From the NCBI RefSeq assembly GCF_002095475.1, contig NZ_MLFR01000001.1:434001-498000 (forward strand): a DNA stretch of 64,000 nt, written 5' to 3'. A model generated the notes under the pieces. The model was not told the DNA's origin. It saw only the letters and a list, made by a program, of their open reading frames with translations, and did no database searches. Below are positions 1-8,629 of this stretch, piece after piece. The translations under genes were made by a program, and so were the position numbers. The stretch comes from Pantoea rwandensis (GTDB lineage: Bacteria > Pseudomonadota > Gammaproteobacteria > Enterobacterales > Enterobacteriaceae). Position 1 is the first letter of the stretch, and every line of letters starts with the position of its first letter.

Positions 1-83
1 TCGCTTTAGGTTTTACCGTTTTTGGGATTATGCCAAGCTATCAGTGGTTTAAACAGCCCGATACAAATGAACGACCCAATTGA
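1..83 (+). CDS. 3' end of a probable membrane transporter gene (partial)
   Basis: Reading from base 3, an open frame runs to a TGA at 81-83 and encodes about 26 residues: a hydrophobic, glycine-containing stretch followed by a short polar tail rich in Asp, Asn and Pro. This is how many MFS or other multi-span transporter proteins end. The gene begins upstream of the window. It converges with the GntR regulator gene and a perfect hairpin lies between them. The reading is based only on the short C-terminus, so the family is a guess. Confidence 0.45.
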   Translation, partial: ALGFTVFGIMPSYQWFKQPDTNERPN

Positions 84-95
84 TTTAATTCACAT

Positions 96-121
96 AACGG
101 TCGTCACGATTGACGACCGTT
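96..121. terminator. Bidirectional hairpin between convergent genes
   Basis: A perfect 11-bp inverted repeat (AACGGTCGTCA, 4-base loop CGAT, TGACGACCGTT) lies between the end of the partial upstream gene and the stop of the GntR gene. The plus side is followed by a T-rich stretch, so it can act as an intrinsic terminator. The position between two converging genes fits a shared terminator. Confidence 0.7.
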
Positions 122-128
122 ACATTTG

Positions 129-824
129 TTATTTCCCTTGCGGAGACTGCACCAGGTCATCCGCTTTCAAACCCTGCGGCGCGATAAAGATTTCCATGTT
201 TTCGCGTGACAGCTCCCAGTGCTCAAATACCAAGTCAACCACCTTCTGCTCATCGCGTGCTTCAATCGCGGTGATGAAGGCGTCATGGTGCTCTGCAGCC
301 AATTGCAGGCGGCGCTCCATATCCTCATTCTGCGGGCGGAAGAAGGTGTGGCCGATGCGGCAATGATCAATCAACAAACGTCCCAGACTGGGCTGCAAAT
401 AGGGATTACTCGCCATTTCACCCATGATTTCATGGAAGCGATTGTTCTCTAACGCCAGCGCTTCGGCATCTCGCGTCTGTACGGCTTTACGAAAACGCTT
501 TTGCGTCTCTTTCAGCGATTTAAGCTGTGAGGGTTTGCAGTTCTGTACAGCCAACCGCCCTGTCGCAGCATAGATCATCGGAGCAACCAGGAAGAAATTG
601 CGCAATGTGGAATGGCTCATGGGAATAACACGAACACCGCGCTTCTCAACTATCTCCAGAAAACCCTCACCGGCTAAACGCTGGAACACTTCGCGCACGG
701 GCGTGCGTGAAAGACCGTACTGCCCGGTCAGGCTGGCTTCATCCAACAGTTCGTCAGGATCCAGTTCCATGGTCAAAATAAGGCGTTTCAAATCTTCATA
801 TAACGCTGCTTTTCCCGATCTCAA
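129..824 (-). CDS. GntR-family (FadR/FCD type) transcriptional regulator
   Basis: 231-residue protein with an N-terminal winged helix-turn-helix of GntR type (residues about 5-68, with the typical SRTPVREVFQRL recognition region) and a C-terminal all-helical FCD ligand domain (about 75-215). FCD regulators usually repress sugar-acid or amino-acid catabolic genes and respond to an acidic metabolite. The start is a TTG preceded at 5 bases by a full AGGAGG, which decides it over internal starts. It lies downstream of, and in the same direction as, the DapA/aldehyde dehydrogenase operon, the likely target. A TGTATACA palindrome upstream is also found before that operon. Confidence 0.85.
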   Translation of the reverse strand: MRSGKAALYEDLKRLILTMELDPDELLDEASLTGQYGLSRTPVREVFQRLAGEGFLEIVEKRGVRVIPMSHSTLRNFFLVAPMIYAATGRLAVQNCKPSQLKSLKETQKRFRKAVQTRDAEALALENNRFHEIMGEMASNPYLQPSLGRLLIDHCRIGHTFFRPQNEDMERRLQLAAEHHDAFITAIEARDEQKVVDLVFEHWELSRENMEIFIAPQGLKADDLVQSPQGK

Positions 825-882
825 TGTGACCTCCTGTGATGAAATCCAGCACGTAATTCCTGCTTAACCTACAGAAAAAGTG

Positions 883-890
883 TGTATACA
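883..890. promoter_or_regulatory. Candidate GntR operator upstream of its own gene
   Basis: The 8-bp palindrome TGTATACA lies 59 bp upstream of the regulator start. Seven of its 8 bases recur upstream of the DapA-type gene at 3562. Short palindromes of this type are usual half-overlapping sites for FadR-type GntR proteins. The assignment rests only on the repeat and on position. Confidence 0.35.
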
Positions 891-1049
891 GCAAAAATAA
901 TTGTGGGATATTTTTCGCATTCTGCGGTGGATCACAGTTCGTAGATAAGATGAATAACAATGAGTTAGAGGATGTATAAGAGCAGACTTACTTGAGGGAA
1001 TTATTCTATTTGGAGGAACGCCCGCCATCCTTGACGGGCGTAAATCAGG

Positions 1050-2546
1050 TTACTCGGCAGGCACGTCTATCCAGATAGTTTTCAATTCAGTGTATTGATC
1101 GAGTGCATACACCGACTTGTCACGGCCACCAAAACCAGACTGCTTGTAGCCACCAAAAGGTGTGGTCGCATCGCCTTCACCGAAGCAGTTAACCGTCACG
1201 GTTCCTGCACGTATTGCGCGTGACACACGAATTGCACGGCTAAGCTTGCCGGTATAGACCGACGCTGCAAGTCCGTAATCGGTATCATTGGCCAGTGCAA
1301 TGGCTTCCGCCTCGGTTTTGAAGGTGGTCACACACAACACCGGACCAAAAATCTCTTCACGGAACAAGGCGCTTTTCGGCGTAACACCATCCACAATCGT
1401 GGGCTGTACATAGATGCCACGATCGGTGAACCCACCCTGAATAATCCGTAAACCTTCTTTGCGCGCCGTTTTCAGGTAGTCGCTGACTTTGCAGAAATGC
1501 TCGGCGGTGATCATCGTACCAAGACGGTTCTCAGGGTCGAGTGGATTGCCCATACGCCAGTCGCCGATCTGCTCAGCGATCAACGCCAACAGTTTATCTT
1601 TGACGTTTTCATGCACCAGCAGACGTGAAGTGGCTGAGCAGTTTTCGCCCATGTTCCAGAACGCACCACTCAGCACATTCGCCGCAACACTGGCCAAATC
1701 ATCGGCGTCATCGAATACCACCGCCGGGTTTTTACCGCCACACTCCAGCACAATCTTTTTCAGATTGGATTCAGCAGAGTAATGCAGGAAACGACGCCCC
1801 GTCGCGGTTGAACCGGTGAAGCTCACCATATCGATATCAGCATGCAAGCCAATCGGCTCTCCGACGTCTTTACCGGTGCCCGTGACGATATTCAGTACAC
1901 CCGCTGGAATACCAGCCTCATGCGCCAACTCTGCCACGCGCAGCGCAGTCAGTGACGTCTGCTCTGCGGGCTTCACAATCACTGAGCAGCCGGCAGCCAG
2001 AGCTGGACCGATTTTCCACGCCAGCATCAGCAGTGGGAAGTTCCAAGGCAGCACACAGCCCACGACACCAATCGGTTCACGTACGATCATCGCCATCGCC
2101 CCGCTCCCGGCAGGCGCGGTTTGATCGTACAGTTTGTCGATAGCTTCAGCATGCCAGCGGATCACGTGAATGGTTTCTGGCACATCTACCGCCAGACATT
2201 CGCTCACAGGTTTGCCACTGTCGAGACTCTCCATCACCGCCAGTTGGGTGACTTCGTTTTCTAACAGATCAGCCAGTTTCAGCAGCACGGCTTTACGCTC
2301 GCCAGGATGCAGTTGACTCCAGCTTCCGGACTCAAACGCACTTCGGGCGCCCTGTACAGCGGTGTTAACGTCATGACCATTGCAAGCAGCAATATGCGCC
2401 AGCACTTCGCCGGTCGCCGGGTTAGTGGTCTCCAACGTATTACCGGATGCCGCTGGGGTAAAACGTCCGTTAATGAACGCTTGATTTGGGAACCGAAGTT
2501 CCCGCGCCACACTCACTACGTCGCTTAATGTCTGTACTTGTTTCAT
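1050..2546 (-). CDS. NAD(P)-dependent aldehyde dehydrogenase, PuuC-like
   Basis: 498-residue aldehyde dehydrogenase of the superfamily that includes PuuC (gamma-glutamyl-aminobutyraldehyde dehydrogenase). The Rossmann-type NAD site contains PWNFP near residue 165 and the glycine motif FTGSTATG; the general base is in LECGGKNP and the catalytic Cys in GENCSATSR. It should oxidise an aldehyde to the acid. ATG at 2546 has AGGAG at 5 bases; an upstream GTG is too close to that site. It starts 9 bp after the stop of the DapA-type gene, so the two form an operon. With a DapA-type lyase, a semialdehyde made by aldol cleavage or by dehydration-decarboxylation is a plausible substrate; the exact one is unknown. 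Confidence 0.88.
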   Translation of the reverse strand: MKQVQTLSDVVSVARELRFPNQAFINGRFTPAASGNTLETTNPATGEVLAHIAACNGHDVNTAVQGARSAFESGSWSQLHPGERKAVLLKLADLLENEVTQLAVMESLDSGKPVSECLAVDVPETIHVIRWHAEAIDKLYDQTAPAGSGAMAMIVREPIGVVGCVLPWNFPLLMLAWKIGPALAAGCSVIVKPAEQTSLTALRVAELAHEAGIPAGVLNIVTGTGKDVGEPIGLHADIDMVSFTGSTATGRRFLHYSAESNLKKIVLECGGKNPAVVFDDADDLASVAANVLSGAFWNMGENCSATSRLLVHENVKDKLLALIAEQIGDWRMGNPLDPENRLGTMITAEHFCKVSDYLKTARKEGLRIIQGGFTDRGIYVQPTIVDGVTPKSALFREEIFGPVLCVTTFKTEAEAIALANDTDYGLAASVYTGKLSRAIRVSRAIRAGTVTVNCFGEGDATTPFGGYKQSGFGGRDKSVYALDQYTELKTIWIDVPAE

Positions 2547-2555
2547 ACGCACTCC

Positions 2556-3455
2556 TTACAGCACGGCAACCGCAGCCACATCGCGTTTCACACCGTCAAT
2601 CACTGCCTGCAACTGAGCTTTTTCTTCTTCATCCAGGGCTTGCAACGGCGCACGAACGGGACCGGCTTTCAGACCCGCTAATTCCGAACCGTACTTGATG
2701 GATTGCACGAATTTGCCACCATCGAGGAAGTTCATCAGTGGCATCATTGCAGCCATGATTTTGCGACCTTTATCAAAGTCTTTCTCTACTACGCAGGCGT
2801 TGTAGAGCGCCACGTGTTCGCGTGGAATAAAGTTAGAACCTGCGCAAACCCAGCTACGTGCGCCCCAGGCAAAGAACTCCAACGCCTGATCATCCCAACC
2901 ACAGGACAGCGCGATATGTGGGAATTTGCAGGCCAGCAGGTGCAGGTTGTTGAAATCACCAGAGCTCTCTTTAATCGCTACCACGTTTTTCGAGCGGCTT
3001 ACTTCACGGAAGTAGGTTTCACCCATAGTGATACCCATACGGCCAGGATAGTTGTAAAGCATGATCGGCAGTTGCGCGGCTTTATCTACAGTCAACGCGT
3101 GATGCGCATTTTCCAGTTCGGTTGGCAGTGCATACGGCGGTGAAGTCACCAGGATAGCATCCGCTTTGTGGTCACGAGCATGGGTTGCGAAAGCGACTGC
3201 ATCTTCGGTGCGGATAGCGCCAGTACCCACGATTAAAGGCAGACGATTACCTATCACCTTACGTGCATGTTCAACCAGTGACAGACGCTCTTCCGCGCTT
3301 TGTGCATAATACTCACCGGTAGAGCCACCAATGATGATGCCGTGTACACGTGCTTCAATCAGTGATTCCAACACGGTAGCAAACGCAGCGTAATCGATGC
3401 TGCCATCTGCAGCGTAAGGGGTAATGGCTGGGGTGTAGATACCTTCAAATGTCAT
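2556..3455 (-). CDS. DapA-family class I aldolase/dehydratase
   Basis: 299-residue TIM-barrel protein of the dihydrodipicolinate synthase/N-acetylneuraminate lyase family. Family marks are GGSTGEYY near residue 43, the conserved Tyr in MLYNYPGR near 133 and the Schiff-base Lys in AIKESSGD near 161. Members include DapA itself, keto-deoxy sugar-acid dehydratases/aldolases and hydroxyproline-pathway enzymes. The partner aldehyde dehydrogenase and the GntR regulator argue for a catabolic role, such as making a semialdehyde, not lysine synthesis. The start ATG has GGAGAG 7 bases upstream. First gene of the two-gene operon. Confidence 0.85.
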   Translation of the reverse strand: MTFEGIYTPAITPYAADGSIDYAAFATVLESLIEARVHGIIIGGSTGEYYAQSAEERLSLVEHARKVIGNRLPLIVGTGAIRTEDAVAFATHARDHKADAILVTSPPYALPTELENAHHALTVDKAAQLPIMLYNYPGRMGITMGETYFREVSRSKNVVAIKESSGDFNNLHLLACKFPHIALSCGWDDQALEFFAWGARSWVCAGSNFIPREHVALYNACVVEKDFDKGRKIMAAMMPLMNFLDGGKFVQSIKYGSELAGLKAGPVRAPLQALDEEEKAQLQAVIDGVKRDVAAVAVL

Positions 3456-3842
3456 CGCGAGACTCTCCAGGGTGAATTCAGGACCAAATGCAACGCCGTT
3501 AGGTTGCGTTTGTTAACAATTTGCATAGGGTGTGCAGCGAGGTCAACCGATGTGAAATTTTTGTATACTTTAAAAATACAAAGGAAATACTAATGAATGG
3601 GATATTCTTACATGCTTTATTTTTTTAATTCTTATATTTCAAAGAGTTAATTTATTTTAATTTGCGTAATATTTTTCTACATGAATTCAGATGGCGATCA
3701 CATTACGCAACTATCATCCTCTATGACGTATTTACACTGTGCGTCAGGGAGCATAGTTTTATGCTGGTTTTAACCTGAATTTAACAGGTAAGCTTTCACC
3801 CTCAGTTCGGGTGAATATTCAGTAAAAAAGAGGTAGCGGGTT
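3456..3842. other. 387-bp intergenic region with divergent promoters
   Basis: This AT-rich gap separates the minus-strand DapA operon from plus-strand yddG. It holds TGTATACT at 3562-3569, which resembles the TGTATACA before the GntR gene. It also holds a 7-bp stem hairpin (TTCACCC/GGGTGAA, 3795-3815) just upstream of the yddG ribosome site. I see no coding sequence or RNA gene in it. Confidence 0.5.
3562..3569. promoter_or_regulatory. Candidate GntR operator of the DapA/ALDH operon
   Basis: TGTATACT, about 107 bp upstream of the DapA-type start, matches 7 of 8 bases of the palindrome before the GntR gene. Occurrence in front of both regulator and neighbouring enzyme operon is the only support. 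Confidence 0.3.
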
Positions 3843-4757
3843 ATGCCCCAAAAGAAAGCGACGCTCATAGGTTTGATTGCCATCCTGCTGTGGAGCGCGA
3901 TTGTTGGGTTAATTAAAAGCGTCAGCGAAGGCTTTGGCCCGATCGCGGGCGCAGCATTAATCTACAGCTGCAGCGCCATTCTGCTGCTGTTCACGGTGGG
4001 CTTCCCCAACCTGCGCAAATTTCCCCGCAACTATCTGATTATCGGCAGCGTGCTGTTTGTCTGCTATGAACTCTGTCTGTCGCTCTCACTGGGTTTCACC
4101 CATAACGGTCGACAGGCGATAGAAGTTGGCATGGTCAATTATCTCTGGCCGAGTATGACGATTGTGCTTGCCGTGATAGTTAATCGACAAAAAGTCAGCC
4201 CACTGATTATTCCTGGCGTGATTTTAGCCGTGGCAGGGATTTGTCGTGTGTTGGGGGGCGACCAAGGGTTTTCATTAACTGAAATGACGCGCAACGTCAT
4301 GGATAATCCCCTCAGTTACGGTTTGGCATTCACTGGCGCGATTATTTGGGCAATATATTGTGTTGTGACGAAAAAAATTGCCAACGGCAGCAACGGAATA
4401 ACCTTATTCTTTATTTTAACGGCTCTGACGTTATGGGTTAAGTTCCTGTTTTCACCTCAGCCGCCCTTTGTTTTGTCTTTCCCGGTGTGGATCTCTCTGG
4501 CATTGGCAGCGATGGCAATGGGCTTCGGATACGCGGCCTGGAACGTGGGTATTCTGCACGGCAACGTCACGGTATTGGCGGCAGCATCCTACTTTATTCC
4601 GATTATTTCCTCGATCTTAGCGGCGTTCATCCTGAGTTCGCATTTAACGATGTCATTCTGGCAAGGTACTGCCATGGTGAGTCTGGGATCGTTGGTGTGC
4701 TGGTGGTCAACGCGCACAGTTGAAAGCAAAAGTATGAGTAGTAAAGTCTCTGAATAA
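3843..4757 (+). CDS. yddG: Aromatic amino acid exporter YddG (DMT family)
   Basis: 304-residue inner-membrane protein with ten predicted helices, collinear with E. coli YddG from the KATLIGLIAI start to the WNVGILHGNVT segment late in the protein; IEVGMVNYLWPS and YAAWNVG are near-identical. YddG exports Phe, Tyr, Trp and some toxic analogues. It is a single-gene unit: a long leader with a small hairpin upstream and an intrinsic terminator directly after. RBS GAGGT lies upstream of the ATG. Its C-terminus is slightly longer and polar compared with E. coli. Confidence 0.9.
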   Translation: MPQKKATLIGLIAILLWSAIVGLIKSVSEGFGPIAGAALIYSCSAILLLFTVGFPNLRKFPRNYLIIGSVLFVCYELCLSLSLGFTHNGRQAIEVGMVNYLWPSMTIVLAVIVNRQKVSPLIIPGVILAVAGICRVLGGDQGFSLTEMTRNVMDNPLSYGLAFTGAIIWAIYCVVTKKIANGSNGITLFFILTALTLWVKFLFSPQPPFVLSFPVWISLALAAMAMGFGYAAWNVGILHGNVTVLAAASYFIPIISSILAAFILSSHLTMSFWQGTAMVSLGSLVCWWSTRTVESKSMSSKVSE

Positions 4758-5067
4758 TGAAACGGGAGGTTAATCCCCTCCCGCTATAAAAAAGCCACAA
4801 CATAACGATTTATGACAGCAAGGTTTTTATTTATCCGACTATCCTGCACCGGAGGAATCTGCCTATGACGCATCTAACTTGAAACACGTTAATCACTCTT
4901 AACACATCACGATCTTAATATCTGTTCTGGATAACGTTTTAACGATCGCTACAGGTTTATATTTATTTCGGCGCCCTGATGAAATAAGGCACCCATCGCT
5001 TATCGTGCTTATTTCCGTCGCTTTGGCGACGCTGCTGTTCAGCGCGTAGGAAAGACAGGAGTACAAA
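4758..5067. other. 310-bp gap upstream of the MFS gene
   Basis: Apart from the yddG terminator, the gap holds a short hairpin near 5026-5041 (CGTCGC, loop, GGCGACG). An AGGA-type ribosome site lies before the ATG at 5068. I see no coding sequence. The promoter of the MFS gene should lie here but no strong -35/-10 pair stands out. Confidence 0.4.
4763..4792 (+). terminator. Intrinsic terminator after yddG
   Basis: A 7-bp GC-rich stem (CGGGAGG/CCTCCCG, loop of 7) follows the yddG stop directly. The downstream stretch is A-rich, not a clean T-run, so efficiency is uncertain. Confidence 0.6.
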
Positions 5068-6443
5068 ATGTCGAATAACATTTCTGTTGAAGATGTTCCT
5101 TTAAATCGCTTTCATCGTTTGTTAACCGTGCGTTCCGGTGGCGGCTCTTTCGTCGATGGCTATGTGCTTAGCATCATTGGTATAGCCATGACGAAAGTGT
5201 CGCCTGCACTAGGCCTCAGTCCCTTCTGGGAGGGGTTAATTGCTGCCTCAGCACTGATTGGCATCTTCTTTGGCGGTTTTTTAGGTGGCGCGCTGACCGA
5301 TCGCCTTGGCCGTCGAATGATTTACTTCGTTGGCCCTACACTGTTTATCGTCTGTTCGATCGCGCAATTTTGGGTACAAAGCGGTGAGATGCTGTTTGCG
5401 TTACGCTTCCTTAATGGCGTGGCAGTGGGGATTGAATATCCCGTCGCAACGGCTTTTTTAGTTGAATTCATGCCAAAAAATCACGTGGACCTTGCCTCGC
5501 TACGCTGACTATTTTGTGGTTTGCCGGGGCTGCCACCGCCTACCTGGTGGGCGATGCAATCCTTAATTTTGGCGGCGCAGATGCCTGGCGTTACACCCTA
5601 GCCAGTACTGCAGTGATCGGCGCGTTGCTTTTCCTGGTGCGCTTAGGCACACCCGAGTCACCTCGCTGGTTGATCAGTAAGGGCCGCCACAAGGAAGCGG
5701 AAGCCATTATTCGTCGCGTCTTTGGCAGTGGTTTTTCTTTGAAAAATTTGCCTGAACAGGCAGAGAGTAAGAATTTATCCTTTGCCAGTTTGCTCCACTC
5801 TGGTTATGGCAAACGTATGGCCTTCGTGACGATATTCTGGATGTGTTCTGTGACCCCGGTATTTGCAGTTTATGCCTTCGCGCCTAAAGTGCTGGAAGCG
5901 CTGCATCTCAGCGGAGATTGGGCCTCTTACGGTTCTATTGCGATCACCCTCCTGTTTGTGGTCGGCTGCATTATCGCCACGCGACTGGTCAATACCTTGG
6001 GACGCCGTAAGTTACTGCTGCATAGCTTCCTGTGGTCTGGCCTGGCGCTGTTATTGCTGGGAGCATTACGCGATGGGCCTTCGATGATCATCCTGCTGAT
6101 GTTTGGTGCCTACGCGCTGTTTATTGGTGGTGCACAAGTGTTGCAGCTGGTCTACCCGAACGAGATCTTCCCGACCGAGATCCGCGCTGGAGCGGTGGGC
6201 GTCGGTACATCCATGTCACGTATTGGTGCAGCAGTGGGAACCTATTTGGTACCGATCTCGCTGCAAAGCATCGGTATTGGTTCTACGATGTACATCGCAG
6301 CAGGCATCACCTTCATTGGTTTGATTGTGTCCTGGTTCCTCGCGCCAGAAACGGCCGCACGTGACCTGAATGATGCGGCATCGCTGGATAGTGACGTCTC
6401 GCAGCAGGCAATATCGGGCACATTTTCCAAGCACTCACGTTAA
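5068..6443 (+). pseudogene. MFS sugar/metabolite transporter, interrupted by a -1 frameshift
   Basis: The first part (5068-5508) gives six helices' worth of MFS N-terminal half with the loop motif GGALTDRLGRR; the second part (from about 5478, other frame) continues with PESPRWL, a sugar-porter type central loop, and the C-terminal half. Joined, the protein would be about 459 residues, a normal MFS length. The break is at A6 (5475-5480): one extra A restores a frame reading through PKKSRGPCLATL, a normal helix-5 region. Either a real pseudogene, a sequencing indel, or less likely slippage at the A-run. Substrate unknown. Confidence 0.8.
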
Positions 6444-6448
6444 AAAAA

Positions 6449-6477
6449 GGAGCCCGTATAAGGCTCCTACTCTTTTA
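6449..6477. terminator. Hairpin between MFS gene and GlxA-type regulator
   Basis: GGAGCC/GGCTCC stem with a 7-base loop, preceded by seven A and followed by a T-rich stretch (CTACTCTTTT), between convergent genes. It fits a terminator serving both directions and touches the stop codon of the minus-strand gene. Confidence 0.6.
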
Positions 6478-7495
6478 CTAACCTTTCCACTACTCGCCGG
6501 CGTTTACGGAACGAGCTGGGTGTTTCGCCATACTGCTTACGGAACCAGGCAATCAAATGTGAGGCATCAGCAAAACCGGTGGCGGTGGCTATTGCGTTAA
6601 TGCTGTTGCTGGAATCCGCCATCAGTTTACGCGCCTGTTCAAGCCGCATGCGCCGCCAGTACACCGCCGCTGAATAGCCGGTACACTTGGTAAAAATCAA
6701 GTTGAGCTGGCGGAAAGTGACGCCTGCGAAATCGGCCACATCGGCCAGTGGCACCGGGGAATCGAGGTGATGTTTCATAAACTCGATCACCTTATTCACC
6801 AGCTCATTTTCATACACATCGGGTTCGTTAAGATTGCTCTTCTGCTGCGACTTCCTTACCGGTGCAGCAGGCTCTTCCACCAGCAGATATTTGAGGACTT
6901 TCTGTGAGCGTACCAGCCCACAATGCTGGCGGATAAGATCTGCCGCGAGATCAATCGCGGTCCCGCCTGGGCAGGAGATAATGCCACCATCTTTAATGTA
7001 GGTTTTATCGATCACCGGGATGGCTTTCGGAAAACGTAAACGGAATTCATCGCGCGTGGTGAAGTGAATCGCGCAGTGCCGCCCATCCAATAAACCCGCG
7101 TTTCCTGCAACAAAAGCGCCGCTACACAGGGTGATAATCGGTACATTGCGCGCATGCAACGCCTTCAGCGCCTCAAGCAGCCACTGTGGCGGCTGGCGCG
7201 TCTCTTCCAGCAAACCACCCGCCACCACGAAGTAATCCCATTTTTTAGTGAAGTCGAGATCGGCGGTGGGTGACACCGGCAAGCCGCAGCTGGCGGTGAC
7301 TGGCTGGTTGTCACAGGTCATCCATTCCCAGCGGCAAAAAATCTGTCGACTGGTGAAAGATTCGTCAGCCGCAAAACGCAACGACTCCACCAAACCGGCC
7401 ACCGAAGCCAGCGTGAAGCTTTTCATCAACAGAAAGCCGATGGTGAGATCCGGCTTCGGTTCACTGTGCTGATCAGCGAGGGTTGTTTGCGGCAT
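6467..7495 (-). CDS. GlxA-type AraC regulator with DJ-1/PfpI domain
   Basis: 342 residues. The N-terminal half (about 15-200) is a DJ-1/PfpI-like domain with the nucleophile-elbow-like segment LCSGAFVAGNAGLL; the C-terminal third (about 230-335) carries two helix-turn-helix motifs of AraC/XylS type. Such proteins activate catabolic genes on binding a small ligand; the enzyme-like domain is normally a sensor. Its ATG overlaps the end of the marR gene by 23 bp, so it is translated from the same transcript. It probably co-regulates the neighbouring decarboxylase genes; this is inference from position. Confidence 0.83.
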   Translation of the reverse strand: MPQTTLADQHSEPKPDLTIGFLLMKSFTLASVAGLVESLRFAADESFTSRQIFCRWEWMTCDNQPVTASCGLPVSPTADLDFTKKWDYFVVAGGLLEETRQPPQWLLEALKALHARNVPIITLCSGAFVAGNAGLLDGRHCAIHFTTRDEFRLRFPKAIPVIDKTYIKDGGIISCPGGTAIDLAADLIRQHCGLVRSQKVLKYLLVEEPAAPVRKSQQKSNLNEPDVYENELVNKVIEFMKHHLDSPVPLADVADFAGVTFRQLNLIFTKCTGYSAAVYWRRMRLEQARKLMADSSNSINAIATATGFADASHLIAWFRKQYGETPSSFRKRRRVVERLVKE

Positions 7496-7960
7496 CGTCT
7501 TCAGGTTCCTGCAATCCGCCCAGTTTGCTCAACAAGCGTTTTAGATCGGCAATATCTTGCATATCGAGATGGGCGGTAATCATCTTCTCGGCACTTTTTG
7601 CCTGCTCGACCATCAGGTTCAACATGGTTTCCCCTGCAGCGGTCATCGTGACCAATTTACGGCGGCGGTTTGTTGCATCTGTTTCCACCTTCAGTAGCCC
7701 GCTTTTACTCATGCGGTCAATCACGTAGGTACCCGTCGCTTTATCAAATCCAGCGCGGTTACCCAACGTTTGCTGATCGCAGACTGTCTCCTCGGCCAGC
7801 ACAACCAAGATGGCGTATTGCACCGCTGAAAGCCAGTATCCACACACTGCGACCAGCAGAATGTCGAGTGTTGCCCAGCACGGCGTACAAGGTGCATTAA
7901 CGAACAATCGCCGTGCGGCCACAAGGGGGCAGCGAGAATTAAGTCGGGATTTTGTGACAT
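7473..7960 (-). pseudogene. MarR-family regulator with a -1 frameshift
   Basis: The C-terminal part (from about 7829 down to 7473) is a MarR winged helix with SAVQYAILVVLAEE, the helix-turn-helix around QQTLGNRAGFDKATGTYVIDRM and the wing. A second frame from ATG 7960, with AAGGAG upstream, gives a fitting N-terminus (GDCSLMHLVRRAGQ). They join if one base is added near 7829-7834 (AAAG on the plus strand). Full length would be about 162 residues. MarR proteins beside UbiD-type decarboxylases usually repress them until a phenolic acid binds. The break may be a sequencing indel or a real loss of repression. Confidence 0.75.
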
Positions 7961-7994
7961 AGATGCACTTGACTCCTTAAATCGTCAAACTTAT

Positions 7995-8019
7995 AGTTCG
8001 AACACAAACAGTTTGAACT
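7995..8019. promoter_or_regulatory. Candidate MarR operator between marR and the UbiX-type gene
   Basis: AGTTCGAAC (7995-8003) and GTTTGAACT (8011-8019) form a 9-bp inverted repeat with one mismatch and a 7-bp spacer, overlapped by a second one, AGTTT-6-AAACT (8010-8025). It lies in the 86-bp divergent promoter region, where a MarR repressor would be expected to bind. Confidence 0.55.
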
Positions 8020-8046
8020 TAAACTATACTGCAATATGGATCACTT

Positions 8047-8619
8047 ATGAAGCTTGTTGTAGGGATGACCGGCGCAACGGGTGCGGCAATTGGCGTACGC
8101 ATTCTCACGGCATTACGCGAACTTGAAGTCGAAACTCATTTAGTTATTTCTAAATGGGCGCGCGCCACCATCCAGATGGAAACGCCGTACAGTGTACAGG
8201 AGGTCACGTCTCTCGCGACCAAGACTTATAGCGAACACGATCAAGCGGCAGCCATCTCCAGCGGTTCATTCCGTGTCGACGGCATGATGGTGGTGCCGTG
8301 CAGCATGAAAACCCTTGCTGGCATTCGTAGCGGCTACGGTGATGGACTGATCACGCGCGCTGCTGACGTCACCCTGAAAGAACAACGCAAGCTGGTGTTA
8401 GTGCCGCGTGAAGCGCCGCTGAACGCGATTCATCTGGAGAACATGCTGGCGCTTACTCGTGCTGGTGCACTGATACTGCCGCCGATGCCCGCCTTCTACA
8501 ACAACCCGCAAAGCGTTGACGACATCATCAATCATACCGTTTCCCGCATTCTCGACCAGTTCGGCCTGGAGAACAGCCTCACCCAGCGCTGGGCCGGTCC
8601 ACGTTCCACCACGGCTTAA
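8047..8619 (+). CDS. UbiX/Pad1-type flavin prenyltransferase
   Basis: 190-residue flavoprotein of the UbiX/Pad1 family, which prenylates FMN to make the prenyl-FMN cofactor needed by UbiD enzymes. Family marks: GMTGATGAAIG at residues 6-16, VVPCSMKTLAGI near 80, and PREAPLN near 119. It is followed at 10 bp by the UbiD-type gene, the order seen in hydroxybenzoate/vanillate decarboxylase operons. A separate housekeeping ubiX is expected elsewhere, so this is probably the copy dedicated to aromatic-acid degradation or detoxification. Confidence 0.88.
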   Translation: MKLVVGMTGATGAAIGVRILTALRELEVETHLVISKWARATIQMETPYSVQEVTSLATKTYSEHDQAAAISSGSFRVDGMMVVPCSMKTLAGIRSGYGDGLITRAADVTLKEQRKLVLVPREAPLNAIHLENMLALTRAGALILPPMPAFYNNPQSVDDIINHTVSRILDQFGLENSLTQRWAGPRSTTA

Positions 8620-8629
8620 GGAGAGCCTG

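Noticed and set aside
22..366. 114-codon open frame on the plus strand
   Set aside because: It runs opposite the GntR gene, whose protein has clear domains, and has no ribosome site or recognisable protein.
1489..2528. Several plus-strand open frames across the aldehyde dehydrogenase gene
   Set aside because: They are antisense shadows of a conserved enzyme gene with high GC third positions and lack family features.
5470..5515. Programmed slippage in the MFS gene
   Set aside because: An A6 run could allow slippage, but three other genes in the window show the same kind of single-base loss at runs with no slippery context, so an indel is the simpler explanation.
8516..8629. Upstream extension of the UbiD-type gene
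   Set aside because: The extra codons overlap the UbiX gene in another frame; ATG 8630 has AAGGAG and matches the family start.
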